Shown here piece by piece: positions 31,556-42,804 of a stretch of DNA of 64,000 bases (position 1 is its first letter; each line of letters opens with the position of its first letter). The translations under genes and the position numbers were made by a program. The stretch covers positions 2,728,001 to 2,792,000 of the forward strand of contig JACONQ010000009.1 of the NCBI GenBank assembly GCA_014281115.1, given 5' to 3'. The DNA is from Laburnicola sp. R22_1 (lineage: Eukaryota > Ascomycota > Dothideomycetes > Pleosporales > Didymosphaeriaceae). The notes beneath the pieces are model-generated. The model ran no database searches. It was given only the letters and a program-made list of their open reading frames with translations, and had not been told where the DNA came from.

Positions 31556-32233
31556 ATGCACGTCATAATTAAAACCTCGCAACGCAACTTCGTTACCGAC
31601 CCTGACGGATGGCTGGGCCAGAGCTTATACTTCAACAATCTTTTCTCTGGAAAATTGGGCGACAAACAGGAGGATAACTCATACTTCATTGAGACCGACG
31701 CCAACCTCTTCGAACACATCCTTCGGTATCTCCGCACTGGTGTTTTGCCAGTTTTCTATGACAGGCTGGCAGGCCACGACTTTCCCCTGTACCAAGCTCT
31801 ACTCGGGGAATCAAAATATTTCGCCATTGGCAGGCTAGAAAAGTGGTTATGCGAACGAAAATACCTGGAGGCTGTCAAGATACAATACATCGCCAAGGAG
31901 ACTCAGGAACGTGGCTCTTACCGAAAACACACTACATGCTGGCCTAATGGTCACACATCTATGCTGGAGGATCATTTCGTTGAGATTACGACAAGGAGCA
32001 ATATAGAGACCACAATCCTTCCCGTGACAGTGCAGCGGAACAAATTCTATTGCCCGGACGCAAAACATGGCAAGAGTAGCGAAGAATACTGTAGGAGCTG
32101 TGCTGGCCGGGCAAGGGACCAAGGAATCCCTGGTGTTGGTGGGTGGAGAACGGAGGATGAACTCATTTGGTGTATCGTGCAAAAAGAAGTCGTTTTCGAC
32201 CACGATCTCTGCGTCAATGCATTTCGAGAATGA
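31556..32233 (+). CDS. BTB/POZ (T1-like) domain protein
   Basis: Single-exon protein of 225 aa. Residues about 1-105 are a BTB domain of the potassium-channel-tetramerisation type: HVIIKTSQRNFVTDPD, then SYFIETDANLFEHILRYLRTGVLPVFYD, and ALLGESKYFAIGRLEKWL. The C-terminal half has several Cys and His residues (CPDAK...EEYCRSCAG) that could bind metal, and an acidic-aromatic end. Fungal proteins of this layout exist widely, usually without assigned function; BTB domains mediate oligomerisation and often link substrates to cullin-3 ligases. The ATG at 31556 places the first BTB strand at the N-terminus; an upstream ATG at 31549 is out of frame. The Copia element ends 328 nt upstream, so its LTR lies in the likely promoter. 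Confidence 0.82.
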   Translation: MHVIIKTSQRNFVTDPDGWLGQSLYFNNLFSGKLGDKQEDNSYFIETDANLFEHILRYLRTGVLPVFYDRLAGHDFPLYQALLGESKYFAIGRLEKWLCERKYLEAVKIQYIAKETQERGSYRKHTTCWPNGHTSMLEDHFVEITTRSNIETTILPVTVQRNKFYCPDAKHGKSSEEYCRSCAGRARDQGIPGVGGWRTEDELIWCIVQKEVVFDHDLCVNAFRE

Positions 32234-33577
32234 TGATTAGTTCGCACTTCGACTGGGTGGTACAATGTGTCGATGGTTATTATGCTCTCGATCTCGAAGG
32301 CTCTATATACCCCGAAGTGTGACTGGCGCAGTAGATGGGCTATGATGTGAGCCCACATTTCCTAAATCCCTACTCGTTGGTGTGTTCGACCAGATTGAAT
32401 TTCTCCTTAGCTGTACTTTCGAATTATGAGCTTGTATATCTGGAACTTTAACTTTCACCTAGCGCCTTCTGCTTCTGCAAGACATGTGTATGGTGGCGCT
32501 GGAGTTGCGGGGGATGAGGGCGACGAGTGTGCAAGGGGAGGCGAAGGAGGCGTCCATAGCTACAGCGGCAATGTTACTTGAGGAGGAATGCTATGTACAG
32601 TATAACTTAGGGTCGTGTTACAGTCCAATTCGTATCGCTACGTCTTCAATCTCCTTTTCTACCTCTTTCTAAATTGCGTCAAAGTCCATGCGCCGTGCTG
32701 TAATTGCGGTCTGACAAGATTCTGTTTGGACCAAATCCGAATACAAATCAACAAGCTAGTCCTATTTCATGTCCCAATACTGGCAAAAGTCTTGATAGTC
32801 TGCCAGGAAGTTATCATTTAACAACCCCCAATCAACCACTGCGGTTTCAATGCCCTCCAAAACCACCTTTCTAGCAGGCACTTTCTATAAATTCAAGACA
32901 TTAGCTCCAATAAAAGATGCCCTGGCCCTAAAGCACTTCACAAGATATCCTGCAAGTACTCCCGTCTCTCACGTTTGACAGCCGCGGTTCCCGTTGAACT
33001 CCGCAAGGCCTTCGGACAGTACTCGACTCGCTCTATCCATATTAATGTTAGCTAACTGTCGCTATGACTGGAACAGTGTAAGTTAGCAAGAGCGAGCGCC
33101 CGCGACTTCACGGCAGTGCCAAGCAACAATGGACTGGTGGACAATGAATGGACCGCATGGACTAACGCTTGTTGTGGGCGGGCAGGCATATGAGGCATAT
33201 GAGGACAACAAGCTGTATTGCTATCTGCATAAAAGAGTGTGTGGAGTGAGGAGTCTACCGAGGAAGAAAGGAGAGGGCGAGAGCTTTATCTTGAGGGTAG
33301 TGGTCTGTGCACCTGGATGGAACCTTCTACACACACCACCTCTGACGTAAGTCACGTGGCTACACTTGTTCATCGACCGCATCTCACGTGATGCAATCAA
33401 TAATCTCGAGACTTGAGTACCTCGGAAATGTTAAGATAGTAGGTTGGCTATGGCCTCCAAAGCTGAACTAACTTAAGTAACTTAGTTAGGTAATTATCCA
33501 TCTTGCGTGATTATACATAAGAGAAGAGGGTGCAGCCGTAGGCTTGAACAGCCACAGACGGCTGCTGACGTAAAATA
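32234..33577. other. Intergenic, no gene seen
   Basis: About 1.3 kb between the BTB gene and the second pogo element. Short open frames lack motifs. Around 33455-33500 it carries TTAAGTAACTTAGTTAGGTAA-like TA-rich sequence. Nothing else is supported. Confidence 0.4.
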
Positions 33578-33590
33578 CCGAATTCGGCCA

Positions 33591-33622
33591 CTCAACGCAC
33601 AGACCCCACTCAACGCACAGTT
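33591..33622 (+). repeat. Left inverted-repeat core of the pogo element
   Basis: 32-bp arm with two copies of CTCAACGCACAG. It matches 35669-35700 in reverse complement without mismatch. Confidence 0.9.
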
Positions 33623-33739
33623 TGAGGATAGCCACCACTATTACTTTTGAAGCTGCAGAGCTCTATATATATCGTAAAATCACTAGATTTTTTAGAGTAG
33701 CATTTGCAGAAGCTTGATAAATCGATTGGCAACGATAAA

Positions 33740-35623
33740 CTACGTGTGATACCTCTGTGGGAGGCGTACTTTGCGAGTGCGCGTTGATGGGCCGGATGCC
33801 TCCACCACCCCTTCAATAACTAATAGATCCTCAACATCAACCTCTAGGTCCTCAATAACATGAGCAGGAGGTGCAGGAGCCTCGAGGCTACGCGCCTTAC
33901 CCTTTTTGGCCAATTGTATATCAGTCCTGAGTTGCTTTTCAGCTGCGCGCGCAAGTAGATCTTCTTCGCGCTCTGCCGCCTTCCTCTGCTGTTCTTGCAA
34001 CCTAACCTCTTTTGCAGCCATCCTTTTCTGCGCCCTCTGCTCAAGCATAGCCTGTTTCTCCTGCTTTTTCTGCTCCTTAGCTAGCTTGTCGCGCTCCTTC
34101 TAGTGTTGTAGTTCTTCTGCTTTGGCGTCTTTTTCAGCCTAGCGATTGCGGGCAGCCTCAACTTTTAATGGCGACCAGAAGACGGCGCCGCCAGCGTAAT
34201 TCTCAGAGGGTTCAAGTAGTAATGCCTTGCCACGCTTACGGCGCTTCTTCTTATTGAAAAGGGCATCTCTAAGGCGATCGTTTTCGTGCTGGACGAGCTG
34301 TTTCTGAGTCGCTATTGCGTGTATTGTGTGAGACAGCTGCGAGACGCGTTTATCATTAAGATCCTCAACTACCTGTCGTAGAAGTCCTTCAATTTTACGC
34401 CAATCGCTTGCAGAGAGTACTGACGACGTGCTATCGCTGCTTGATGGCCTCTTAGGCTCTAGATCCTTAAATTTCTTCAATATAGCGTTGCTATTTAGCG
34501 GAGAGATGCCAGTAACTTTGAAGGCGTTAATGATTGTTTCTTTGGCGAATGCAACTCTGTATGCCTTATAGAAGAAGCGGAAGAAGTCGCGCTTAGTGAT
34601 AGATGTGAGTCCTTGGCTGTTGTACATGAATTCGGAGAGCTCTTTTGTATATGCAGCTGAAAGAGGCTTAAAAAGGCAGACATCTAGAGGCTGTAGCGTA
34701 TGAGTTGAATGCGGCCGGTAGATAGCTAGGAGGATTCGATTTTGATTGCAGAACTCGATAAACTCCATAGTAACGTGTGAGCCATGCCCATCAAGAATTA
34801 GGAGTCGATAGTCGCGCTTTGCCTTCTTCTTAGTCTCCTCTTGAAAGCACCTCTTAAGCCAGGCAATCCCAAGTTCGTTGTTTGTCCATCCAGATGGTGA
34901 TGAGGCGAAAAAGGCCTGGTGCTCTTGAGGATTGAAATCTTGTAGCCATGTGTCCTGGATGTTGCCAGAAGCCGCCTGATATATTAGGGCAGGTTTGAGA
35001 GAGCTGCCGTCGGCGCATATACAAGCTATCGTCGTTATCCACTCTCTATTGCTGTCCTGGAGTACCTGCTTGACGCCTCCTTGCTCATATCGCTGTCGAG
35101 AGAACACGCGCTTCATTTTTGACACTACCCCGATCAAGAAGCCCTTCTCATCCATATTGTATATATTTGACGGTGCGATGTTGTACTGCTTGATCTTATC
35201 GTCTAAAAGCTTGAAATAGAGGGCGTATTTGAAGGCTGAATCGGCTTTGTAGCGCTGGCTATCGATGCCAGATGTCCATCGCGATATAAGGTCAATTTGA
35301 TGCCGCGCAATGTAGCGATTAACCTAGTGATTTCCTGGCTCTTGATGTGCTATTTCTCCAGCGAAATTTCGTATTATCTCTCTCATAGGGGGTAGGCCTT
35401 GTACACACAGCTTATCAATGTACTGTAGTAGCTGTTTTTCCTGTGTATTGTTGAGGAGTCGCTTTTTTTCGGCCCGAGTTGCATAGGTGCCCTGAACCCC
35501 TCGATAGCGCTTCGAGAGCCGCGACCGCTCAACGCCGTACTCCCGAGCAACCTGGGATATATTAGGACGTTCTCCTAGCTTCAGGGATCTCAAAGCTTCA
35601 ACAGCTGCGTCAATCGGGTCCAT
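33740..35623 (-). pseudogene. Pogo-type DDE transposase, three in-frame TAG codons
   Basis: One frame runs from the ATG at 35623 (MDPIDAAVEALRS) to 33740 (628 codons), broken by TAG at 35324-35326, 34139-34141 and 34100-34102. The N-terminus has helix-turn-helix DNA-binding segments (NISQVAREYGVERSRLSKR). The DDE core shows YNMDEKG (Asp about 158), LILDGHGSHVT (Asp about 278) and LQPLDVCLFKPL (Asp about 314), a DD35D spacing. The C-terminus is a long Lys/Glu/Gln/Arg-rich coiled coil, ending RKVRLPQRYHT. The first TAG replaces the Trp expected in the GNHWVNRY-type motif, and the other two probably replaced Gln; all fit CpA-to-TpA change. It is a different lineage from the transposase at 23117-24835. 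Confidence 0.9.
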
Positions 35624-35668
35624 ATTGGTAGAGTTATGAGGGTTGAAAGTATAGAGATTTTTGGTGCC

Positions 35669-35700
35669 AACTGTGCGTTGAGTGGGGTCTGTGCGTTGAG
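35669..35700 (-). repeat. Right inverted-repeat core of the pogo element
   Basis: Reverse complement of 33591-33622, identical over 32 bp, with the same duplicated 12-mer. Confidence 0.9.
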
Positions 35701-35919
35701 CGGGGAAACATGGTAGTCCTGAGAAGGTTAGTTCAAACAAAATTTTAAGCGCTAAAGTATCCCGTGCATAGATCTTCATATCCGAGCACATATGTAAAGC
35801 AACGGTCTCACACAATACGGTCTTGCAAGCATATCATTTCTTTCTCATCTTTGACAACTCGACATCACGATTTATCTTTTTTGAGCTCCTTCCCGTGCTA
35901 GCGCAGCGGTCATTTGATC

Positions 35920-37782
35920 ATGGCAGCGCACTTGCCGCCCGAGCTGCTCCAGCAAGTCATCCAAGAGCTCCAGGCGTTGGATTCGGCGCCTCTTGCTTCT
36001 CTCGCCATGGTCAACCGTCACTGGCTCGCAGTCGTCGAGCAGTTTCTCTGGAGAGATATCAAAATCGATTTGTCCGACCACGATTTCTTCAAGACCTTAT
36101 TCTCAAGAGCTTCACGCCGATGTTCACTGAAAAGTCTCACCATATTCTCATACGAATGGTTTGAATCCGACTACCAATATGAAGACATGCACAGGGTCAG
36201 ATCGCAAGAGGATGAAGATGACTTTGTGGACGATCACGACGAAGATGAAGAGTATGCATCGGAGGAGGATTGGGATTGGGACGACGGGGTTGTTGCAGAA
36301 GACTATGATGATCTGGAAAAGAGAGCCCTCATTCTTCGCCAAGAAACTCAGCGCTTTTGGCAACAAATGCACGCGTTCTGGGACGAGCTTGCTGGCTGGG
36401 GTCAAGACTTGAACGTTAACTGCATTACGATCGATATTGCGGGCAACTCAATATACCGTCATCTAGGACGTGGATTCCGCGCGGCTGAATCGGTGGAACG
36501 ATACCTAGCTGCGGGGACCTGGCTCGGCGGGTTGCATGACATGCCAATGGTCCCATCAGTGCATATGCTGATGCTGTATGCTGACGGCAGAGAAACCGAT
36601 CTGTGGCCTGCAATCATGTCTTGTAAGTTGGCAAGAACCCTGCCAAATTTGCAGAAGCTCGTGCTACACGCGTTTGATCTTGAGAAGACTTGGCATTACG
36701 CTCGTAAACATTTTCGCGGAAGTAAGTCCAATTCCAACCTTTTGGTGAAGAAATGGCTGACATTTTCCATTCAGTCCTTGCACAAGAATTGGCAATTCTT
36801 CCTCCATCACTTTTGGACCTCCAGTTGGCTCTCGCGTATAGCCCGTTTAAGAACCATGAAGCTGCGTTGCCAAGTTTTCTCGAAGATGGGCTTGACTCCT
36901 TCTCGCGAGCATTGAGCATCATCGCAACGAACCTGACAAAACTCTCTATGTGAGCTGACCCTGCATGCTTGTAAAAACTTTTATTAATTCAATAGATCTG
37001 TGGGTCACATCTCACCCGAAATTTTCTGGAAGCCAGAAGTTGCGTTTCCTAGTTCACGGGATTGCCGTCCAATAATGTGGCCAAACCTCAGAGAAATACA
37101 CATAGTCACAGGACTTGAGATGGCCACCGCAAGATACTGGATGCGTTCATCTGATCACGAGATGCCTCATCACAATTTTCAAGAGGATAGTTATTTCTCG
37201 CATTACGACGATTCTGTAGACGAGCATCTCTCACTCAGGTTTGGCGATCATCCTATACGTCAATCCCGAGACAGACCCGAACCGTCCGAATTCGACATTC
37301 TAGCTGTGAGTATTGCTCGAGCTGTGGCTTGCTCACCAATTCTCCGAAGCGTAAGCCTTCAATTCGAGACCTTCGGGGGTGAAATGGAGCTTGAGTATGA
37401 AGGCTGGGGTTTCTTCTTTCGATCTGGTCAAGATGTGCAAAAAACAACGTGTTGGCCGAATGATGATACAGAGTACTACCCGGGCATTGATACGCATCCA
37501 CTCGAGCGTCCTAGGTCCGAATGGGTCTTTCGGTGTCCGCACCACCAATTAGCCTGGGAAGAGCCAGACGAAGCAAAGGCGCTCTGGAAGGAGAAATTTC
37601 CTGATATGGACTTTGACACGGTGACTATTGAAGATCCGTATGACGAGAATGACTCCTGGTATCGATGGAGAAATGGCAAGAACATAGGGCCGGCGATATT
37701 AGAGCGACCATGCGGAACGACAAACTGCACGACTTGTTATTATTGGGACCAGGACTTGAAAAGCTTCCGACGGCGGCGATAG
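35920..37782 (+). CDS. F-box protein, paralogue A (587 aa)
   Basis: Three exons (35920-36721, 36775-36949, 36996-37782) with introns of 53 and 46 nt close to 587 aa. The N-terminal F-box (LPPELLQQVIQELQ...LASLAMVNRHWLAVVEQFLW, residues 5-48) would bind Skp1 in an SCF ubiquitin ligase. An acidic linker (about residues 90-130, rich in Asp/Glu) follows, then a repeat-poor region with LARTLPNLQKLVLHAFDLEKTW. The C-terminal domain carries GWGFFFRSG, YYPGIDTHPLERPRSEWVFRCPHHQL, FPDMDFDTVTIEDPY and a Cys cluster (CGTTNCTTCYYWDQD). Substrate unknown. The ATG at 35920 matches the start of paralogue B; the frame opens two codons earlier only at a TTG. Paralogue B (42805-44662) has the same exon phases, the same 175-nt middle exon and the same total length. 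Confidence 0.88.
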
Positions 37783-37818
37783 CTTAGATTAGACACTCAC
37801 GCACACAGTGAAAGCGCA

Positions 37819-38115
37819 GTCAGCTTCGCCTTGTTGCAATCTCTGCGCTCGAATGAGTCAAACAACTTGGACATCGATACGGTGCAGCATGTTGATGCAT
37901 ATGAAAAAATTCATCGAGTTGTCTGTGAATATCAACATGCCATTTTCGAACTTCAGACTTTTGCAACACAAGATCAAAACAGCATAATTCATGGTATTTT
38001 CCATTATCTCTTTTCGTGTAGTTTTCTTTTGGGAGTAGTGTCTACACGTGCTCTAGATGCTCCTTATCTCTATTTCTAGTCTCCCATCTTTTAGATCCAC
38101 TTTTGCAGCCGATGA
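37819..38115 (+). repeat. 297-nt conserved block downstream of F-box paralogue A
   Basis: The block starts 36 nt after the stop codon and matches 44701-44997 with no gaps and only about 11 differences by eye (about 96%). The coding regions of the two paralogues are much less alike. A short frame inside it (about 80 codons) has only amino-acid-changing differences, so it is probably not coding. Similarity ends sharply after GCCGATGA. Confidence 0.9.
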
Positions 38116-39749
38116 CTAAGATGGCGCGTCACTTATCGAACGTTTGCATTAAATTTGTCAGTGTCTAAGGACTGCTTAAGCTCTAGATGTTAGGCTTCTA
38201 TAGTGCGCTTGGTCTTATAATGCTTGTGTGTCTTGTATGCAGCATAGACTCCAGGTACTGTTGGATAAGGCAGAGGAAAGATTAGATGAGTTGTATTCTA
38301 TCTACAAGGTGATATGCCTGCCTTATATAGGCAATATGTTTGTGCGAAACATAGGGCAATTACAGCAATCTAATTGTATATAGGATAGAAACTAGGCAAA
38401 CTAACAGGTAACTTAGGGAAATCAAAAACGATGTTAATAATCTAGTGTTCCGCTTAGCGTGACTATAATGTTTCTATAGTGTTGCTGTTGCTACTAGTAG
38501 CCTCTTACGCTAAGGTATTGCCTTTTATATAGCAAATATCTATGGTCAGAAGGCTGTAAGTATATAGAACAACCAACAAAGCCACACAACACAATTAGAA
38601 CTCTCCATAGAGGCGCAGGCCCAGCTTTCTTAGAGTTGCGATTATATATCCAATTGCAGTCCATGTTATATAGCCCCAAATGCTTGGAAATGGCTCCGAA
38701 CATCTGTTTCACGCCCGGCGTGGGGTGGGGCCCAACATTAAGGCTTCCAGACAGTAGTGGCGCAGTTACGGAGTTTTAGTGGGTGGTGATTAAGCCCCTA
38801 CTACCTCATCATACAGTTTAGTTTCTAACAGATTTTTATCTTGCTATATGGCTTCCAGGAAGATAACTACGTCCTGCGTCTCTTCGCACAAATGCTGGCT
38901 TTAAGCGTTGCGAAAAAACAATTAATAAGCGGGCTAGTAAAGGTGCACGCGCTTAAGAAGTTCGAGTAAATTGTTTGTTGCCTAATAGTCTTAGTATTAT
39001 AGATTTACTCATTTGTAATTATAGTAAGATAAATCTAGAAAGTAGTTTGCGGTCTGCTTAAGGTCCTGTAAGAGTAGGCAATCTTACTAGGATAGAGGCT
39101 GTGCTGGTTGGCGCTAAACGAGTAAGCTTATCTCGCAAAAAATTCGCCCAATTAGGAAATACGCAGCAATGGAGATGCATCCAATAGCATTTTATTCTAT
39201 TAAGGGTTCTATTTCTTTTATCTTCTGTGCGTAGGGAATAAGAAGTACTATTTGCTAAACTATATACCTTATAATGTAAATTTAAGGGGCATTAGTAGAA
39301 GTTGTTATAAAACGGCTCTGCGTCGACTTTAATGCCGTACTCCTCATAGATATAGAATTTAATGTAATAGAACGCTATTAATAATTTGCAGTCGCGAGAT
39401 CGCATGTGTATAGAACATTTATAGTAAAAGTAGATAGATATTTCGCTATATCTATATCTTATAGCACTGCATGCCACACAACACCTAGTTAAAACTAGGA
39501 AAACCTAGGTGGAAAGACTGGATATATGAAAAGCATATACGCTGGCTGCCGAAGTATATAAGAAAACAAATGAAAATTAAGAGTGTCTAAGATAAGAAAT
39601 ATACAATCGAAGTGCAAAGAGACAAGCTATAGCGTAATAACACAACGCGACAACTGATCCTTAAAAGGACACAAAGAAAAGGAGGCATGCTTAGAGAGCG
39701 CAAGCATGAATCGATGTGAGGTGTTGGGTGGCTTTCAGTCTTAACAGGC
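38116..39749. other. AT-rich relic region
   Basis: About 1.6 kb of strongly AT- and TpA-rich sequence with no supported gene, probably RIP-degraded transposon remains. It holds the possible solo LTR described separately. The sequence 39480-39700 is A-rich on the plus strand. Confidence 0.45.
38259..38406 (+). repeat. Possible solo LTR
   Basis: A 148-nt segment begins TGTTGG and ends AACTAACA, contains a TATATAGG core and is flanked by GGTAC and GGTAA (4 of 5 matching), the layout of an LTR with a 5-bp target duplication. It is not similar to the LTR at 25962-26113. It could be chance in AT-rich DNA. Confidence 0.35.
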
Positions 39750-41796
39750 TTATTGCTGCCCATGCTGTGGGGTTTTCGGGTTAATGGTCAGTGGACCATG
39801 TTTCCTTGGGCTGGAAGGACCGACTCCGGGTGAGCTAGACCCGGATGAACCCGCACCTGCGGGAGGCTTTGACGGCGGCGCGGATTTGCCGGCGGGTTTG
39901 TGCACTAGAGCATCGATGTTAACCTTGGTGCTCATAACGGCTTTGTGCAAAGCCTTCATTCTTTCCTCGGCCCTTTTCCTATCTGTTGCTGTGAAATCCA
40001 CGAAGGTCTTCATATGTTTCAACTGCGCTTCTAGCTCGTTTAGATAATGCACTGTGTCTTGCTCCATCTTGTTGATGCGTTCATGAGTAAAGTGGTAGAT
40101 CCATTTCTCCCATCTCTGGGCCAGGTCCAAGGAGCGGTACTTATTATTTTTCTTGTCTTCGAAGGGCACGAGGTCAAAATCCTTAACGTTCTTATTCTTT
40201 TCTCCCGCAACCCGTGCCCAATAGTCGTCGGTGCCTCGTAGATAGCCGTCGTGGGTGGCCTCCATCTCTGCCAATCGGTTTTTGATCCGGAGTGAGAGTT
40301 TCTTGAAAGCTTCTGCTACTTTGCCTTCATTCAAAAACTGCAACACATTAGTCGATGGCTTTTAAAAAGTATACGGACAGACTTCCCTTTTGCAGAAGCA
40401 CAACTCCCCGTAGTTTGTCAATCTTTGCGTGGAAAGGAAGCTTCTTCCACGTTGCTTCCCCAACAACGGCTTTCGGCTGCTTTGACCTCGGATCCATGCC
40501 AAACACAGACGACTTGTAAAGGTTCAAGATCCCCGGTAACAGGGCAAACTCGCCGACAAACTCGTTATCACCCGGGAAGACCTCCAGCAGATAGTCCATG
40601 GCGGAGGTGACGGCACCAGTCTTCCCTTCGCGCTCCCTTGCCCACCGTTCGACCCAAAATTGTTTGAGATAGGCGCATTGAGTTCTCTCCTCGTTGAAGA
40701 TGTTTTCTCCCACAAGCCATTGGCTGGGTAAGGATGTAATGGGAATATCGCCCCTTTCAAAATTCTCGTAGAAAAATGTTGCGACTATCTGACCGTCCAT
40801 CGCATGCTCAGTTTGGTAGGTATCCTGCCCTTTGTAGTTCCATAATCCATCGGATTTTGATTTTGGAAACGGTTGTCGACCAAAGGCGTAATTATCTTTG
40901 CATGGATCGGTAACGTCGGCATTGTAGGCGAGAATGGACTTCCACTTGTCGGGTCGTACGGGGAACAGCTGGCCGCTGGTAGGATAGCTGGGGAACTCCA
41001 TTTTCACCTCGTGCTTGCTACTCTTCTTTCTTCCCCCCTTCCCCAGTTTGTCTTCTTCTGCGGTGCAAACTGATATTTTTTTGTGACCAGCCGCAGCAGG
41101 AGCATGCGGTGCCCTAGCAGCCACTTGCTTTCCAGTGCGGCTTGGCCTAGATTTTCCTGGCTTGTTCGGGGAGGGTTCTCTAGAGGACGGTTTCTCGTTC
41201 GTCAGAATCTTCCCTGCTTCCCTCGTCCCGCATACGCCTAACTTGTATTTGGTGGGGCCTGCCTTCTTGGAATCTTTTGGTGAAGGTCGAGGATGGCGTG
41301 ATGGTGAGTTAGAGCCTGGGCGTTTTGCTGGGCTCTTTCCCCCTTGTCCTAGTGACGGCGAGTCGTCGGGTTCGCTGTCACTCGAATGACTTGGTTGCTG
41401 TGCAGGGCGCTTTCCCCCACGTCCTCGTGATGGTGAGTCGTCGGGCTCGCTGTCACTCGAATGACTTGGTGGAGTTGCTGGACGGCTCCCTACCCGTTGG
41501 CCTGGAGTCCCACCAAAGTGAAGGTCCGGGAGTGGTTGTGGCCTCGGTCTCGGTCGTCCCCTTCCGCCGCGTCCCTTTCCGCGTCCTCTTCCTGCCCGTT
41601 TCTCCAACTCATTACCACTAACAACTACGTCCGCCTCAACATTAGATTCGAACAAAAGGTCGACTAAATGCGGATTGATGCTGAACGTCTGGTCGCGTAC
41701 TTGTTGCTGTTCGGATACCTGGGAAGGTAGTGCAATTGCTAGAGAATAGATACTGAAAGCTGCAGAGCACAGAAGGTATAGTACGCAACGCTTCAT
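39750..41796 (-). CDS. Secreted repeat protein with Kex2-type site
   Basis: Two exons (40375-41796 and 39750-40337) joined by a 37-nt intron (GTATAC...TTGCAG with a CTAAT branch) give 669 aa. The start at 41796 is preferred to an in-frame ATG at 41868 because it exposes a signal peptide (MKRCVLYLLCSAAFSIYSLAIALP). A pro-segment ends at a dibasic LEKR, a likely Kex2 site, followed by a Gly/Arg-rich stretch. Two tandem SHSSDSEPDDSPS repeats and a long Ser/Pro/Lys-rich region follow. From about residue 290 a globular region begins, with LFPVRPDKWKSILAYNADVTD, GLWNYKGQDTYQTEHAMDGQ and LKQFWVERWARE. The C-terminal 200 residues are charged and helical, ending in a Gly/Ser/Pro-rich tail. The TEH-type segment faintly recalls the C-terminal region of fungal killer-toxin-like chitinases, but no catalytic domain is present. 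Function unknown; an effector-like role is speculative. Confidence 0.75.
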
Positions 41797-42804
41797 GCTG
41801 AAATAAGTAGGTAGAAGAGAATGATGATATGAGTAAACGAATACAGTCGGTTGGAGAGCCAGCTCCAAGTGAGTTCAAATTTAAAGAAGGACAGAACAAA
41901 AGAAGAGATGCAGTACAGGTGGGAAGTAGGACTCCCATCTAGATTAAATACATCGTCTGTGAGTTGGCATCTCATATTAGGGAAACCATTCATTAGCGGC
42001 ACAGTGTCGGTGGTGCCTGATCCAGAGACTCGGCCTTCAGCACAGAGGCCTTGTTCCGCGCGAACACCGCACAGTTCAACACAGCTACTGCGTAAATCGT
42101 CATCCAATCCAAATGAGGTCTGTGGTCTACTTCCTGAGGTTTGGCGGACATGGGGGTGCCTAGTCGGGTGATGGTAGTGCCTAGTAATGCACGGCTCTGA
42201 TTAGGAAGTACCAACAGTCGGAAAAATGAACAATTCACGGAGATAACAGGCAGTTGCGGGTCGAAATACCTCTTAGGGGCTTGGTGCGAGTCCGTAGATG
42301 TGTTCAAGCTCGAGGGACACCGGTGTGGAACCCGATCACCGAAGCTACACGCACTATGACGAGGCTCTCGAATGTCAGAGGCAGAAAGACGATGGCGTCT
42401 ATTACTCCATCGGCATGCCAGTTATAGATGCCACGCAGATGCATCCGTGAGGTCCGAATAAATTGCTATATCGCGACCGGTGCTGCTTCAATTGGGTGCC
42501 CAGTTACGGATCACTTGATGATTTCCGGCGGCGAAGTGCATCTGTTGAGAAAGACCGGCGGCACAGTCGCGCAGTTCATGCAGCACTGCGAGTCAGCCCC
42601 GCCACGTTGGCACGCTTGTCTTGAAAAGGCTAGTCTCTCTTCGGCAGGCGCCACGACTTTTCTCATAAAAGACTGCTGCCTCCGCTTCACTTCTTCGCTC
42701 ATACTCAAATAATTCTGCAGCACTCTGTGTGTCTATGAAATTGTTGGACCGACATCGCTCATTCTCTCTCTTCTATTCTTATTCTACGCCACGGTTTTTG
42801 CACT
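41797..42804. other. Intergenic, possible gene relic
   Basis: About 1 kb between divergent genes. Around 42300-42450 a frame reads YDEALECQRQKDDGVYY without start or clear extent, which may be a fragment of a lost gene. Nothing is firmly supported. Confidence 0.35.

Larger units (their letters stand above)
33578..35713 (-). mobile_element. Pogo-type DNA transposon with 32-bp inverted repeats
   Basis: A 32-bp perfect inverted repeat lies at 33591-33622 and 35669-35700. Inside each arm the 12-mer CTCAACGCACAG occurs twice, separated by ACCCCA. The next 13 nt outward on each side are weakly similar, and each is bounded by TA (33576-33577 and 35714-35715), which fits a 2136-bp element with a TA target duplication as is usual for pogo/Tc1 elements. 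The outer limits are an inference; the perfect arms are directly seen. Confidence 0.85.

Noticed and set aside
37831..38079. 82-codon frame inside the conserved block after F-box A (also at 44713-44961)
   Set aside because: It begins at a non-ATG codon and all differences between the two copies change amino acids, so it does not look like a constrained protein.
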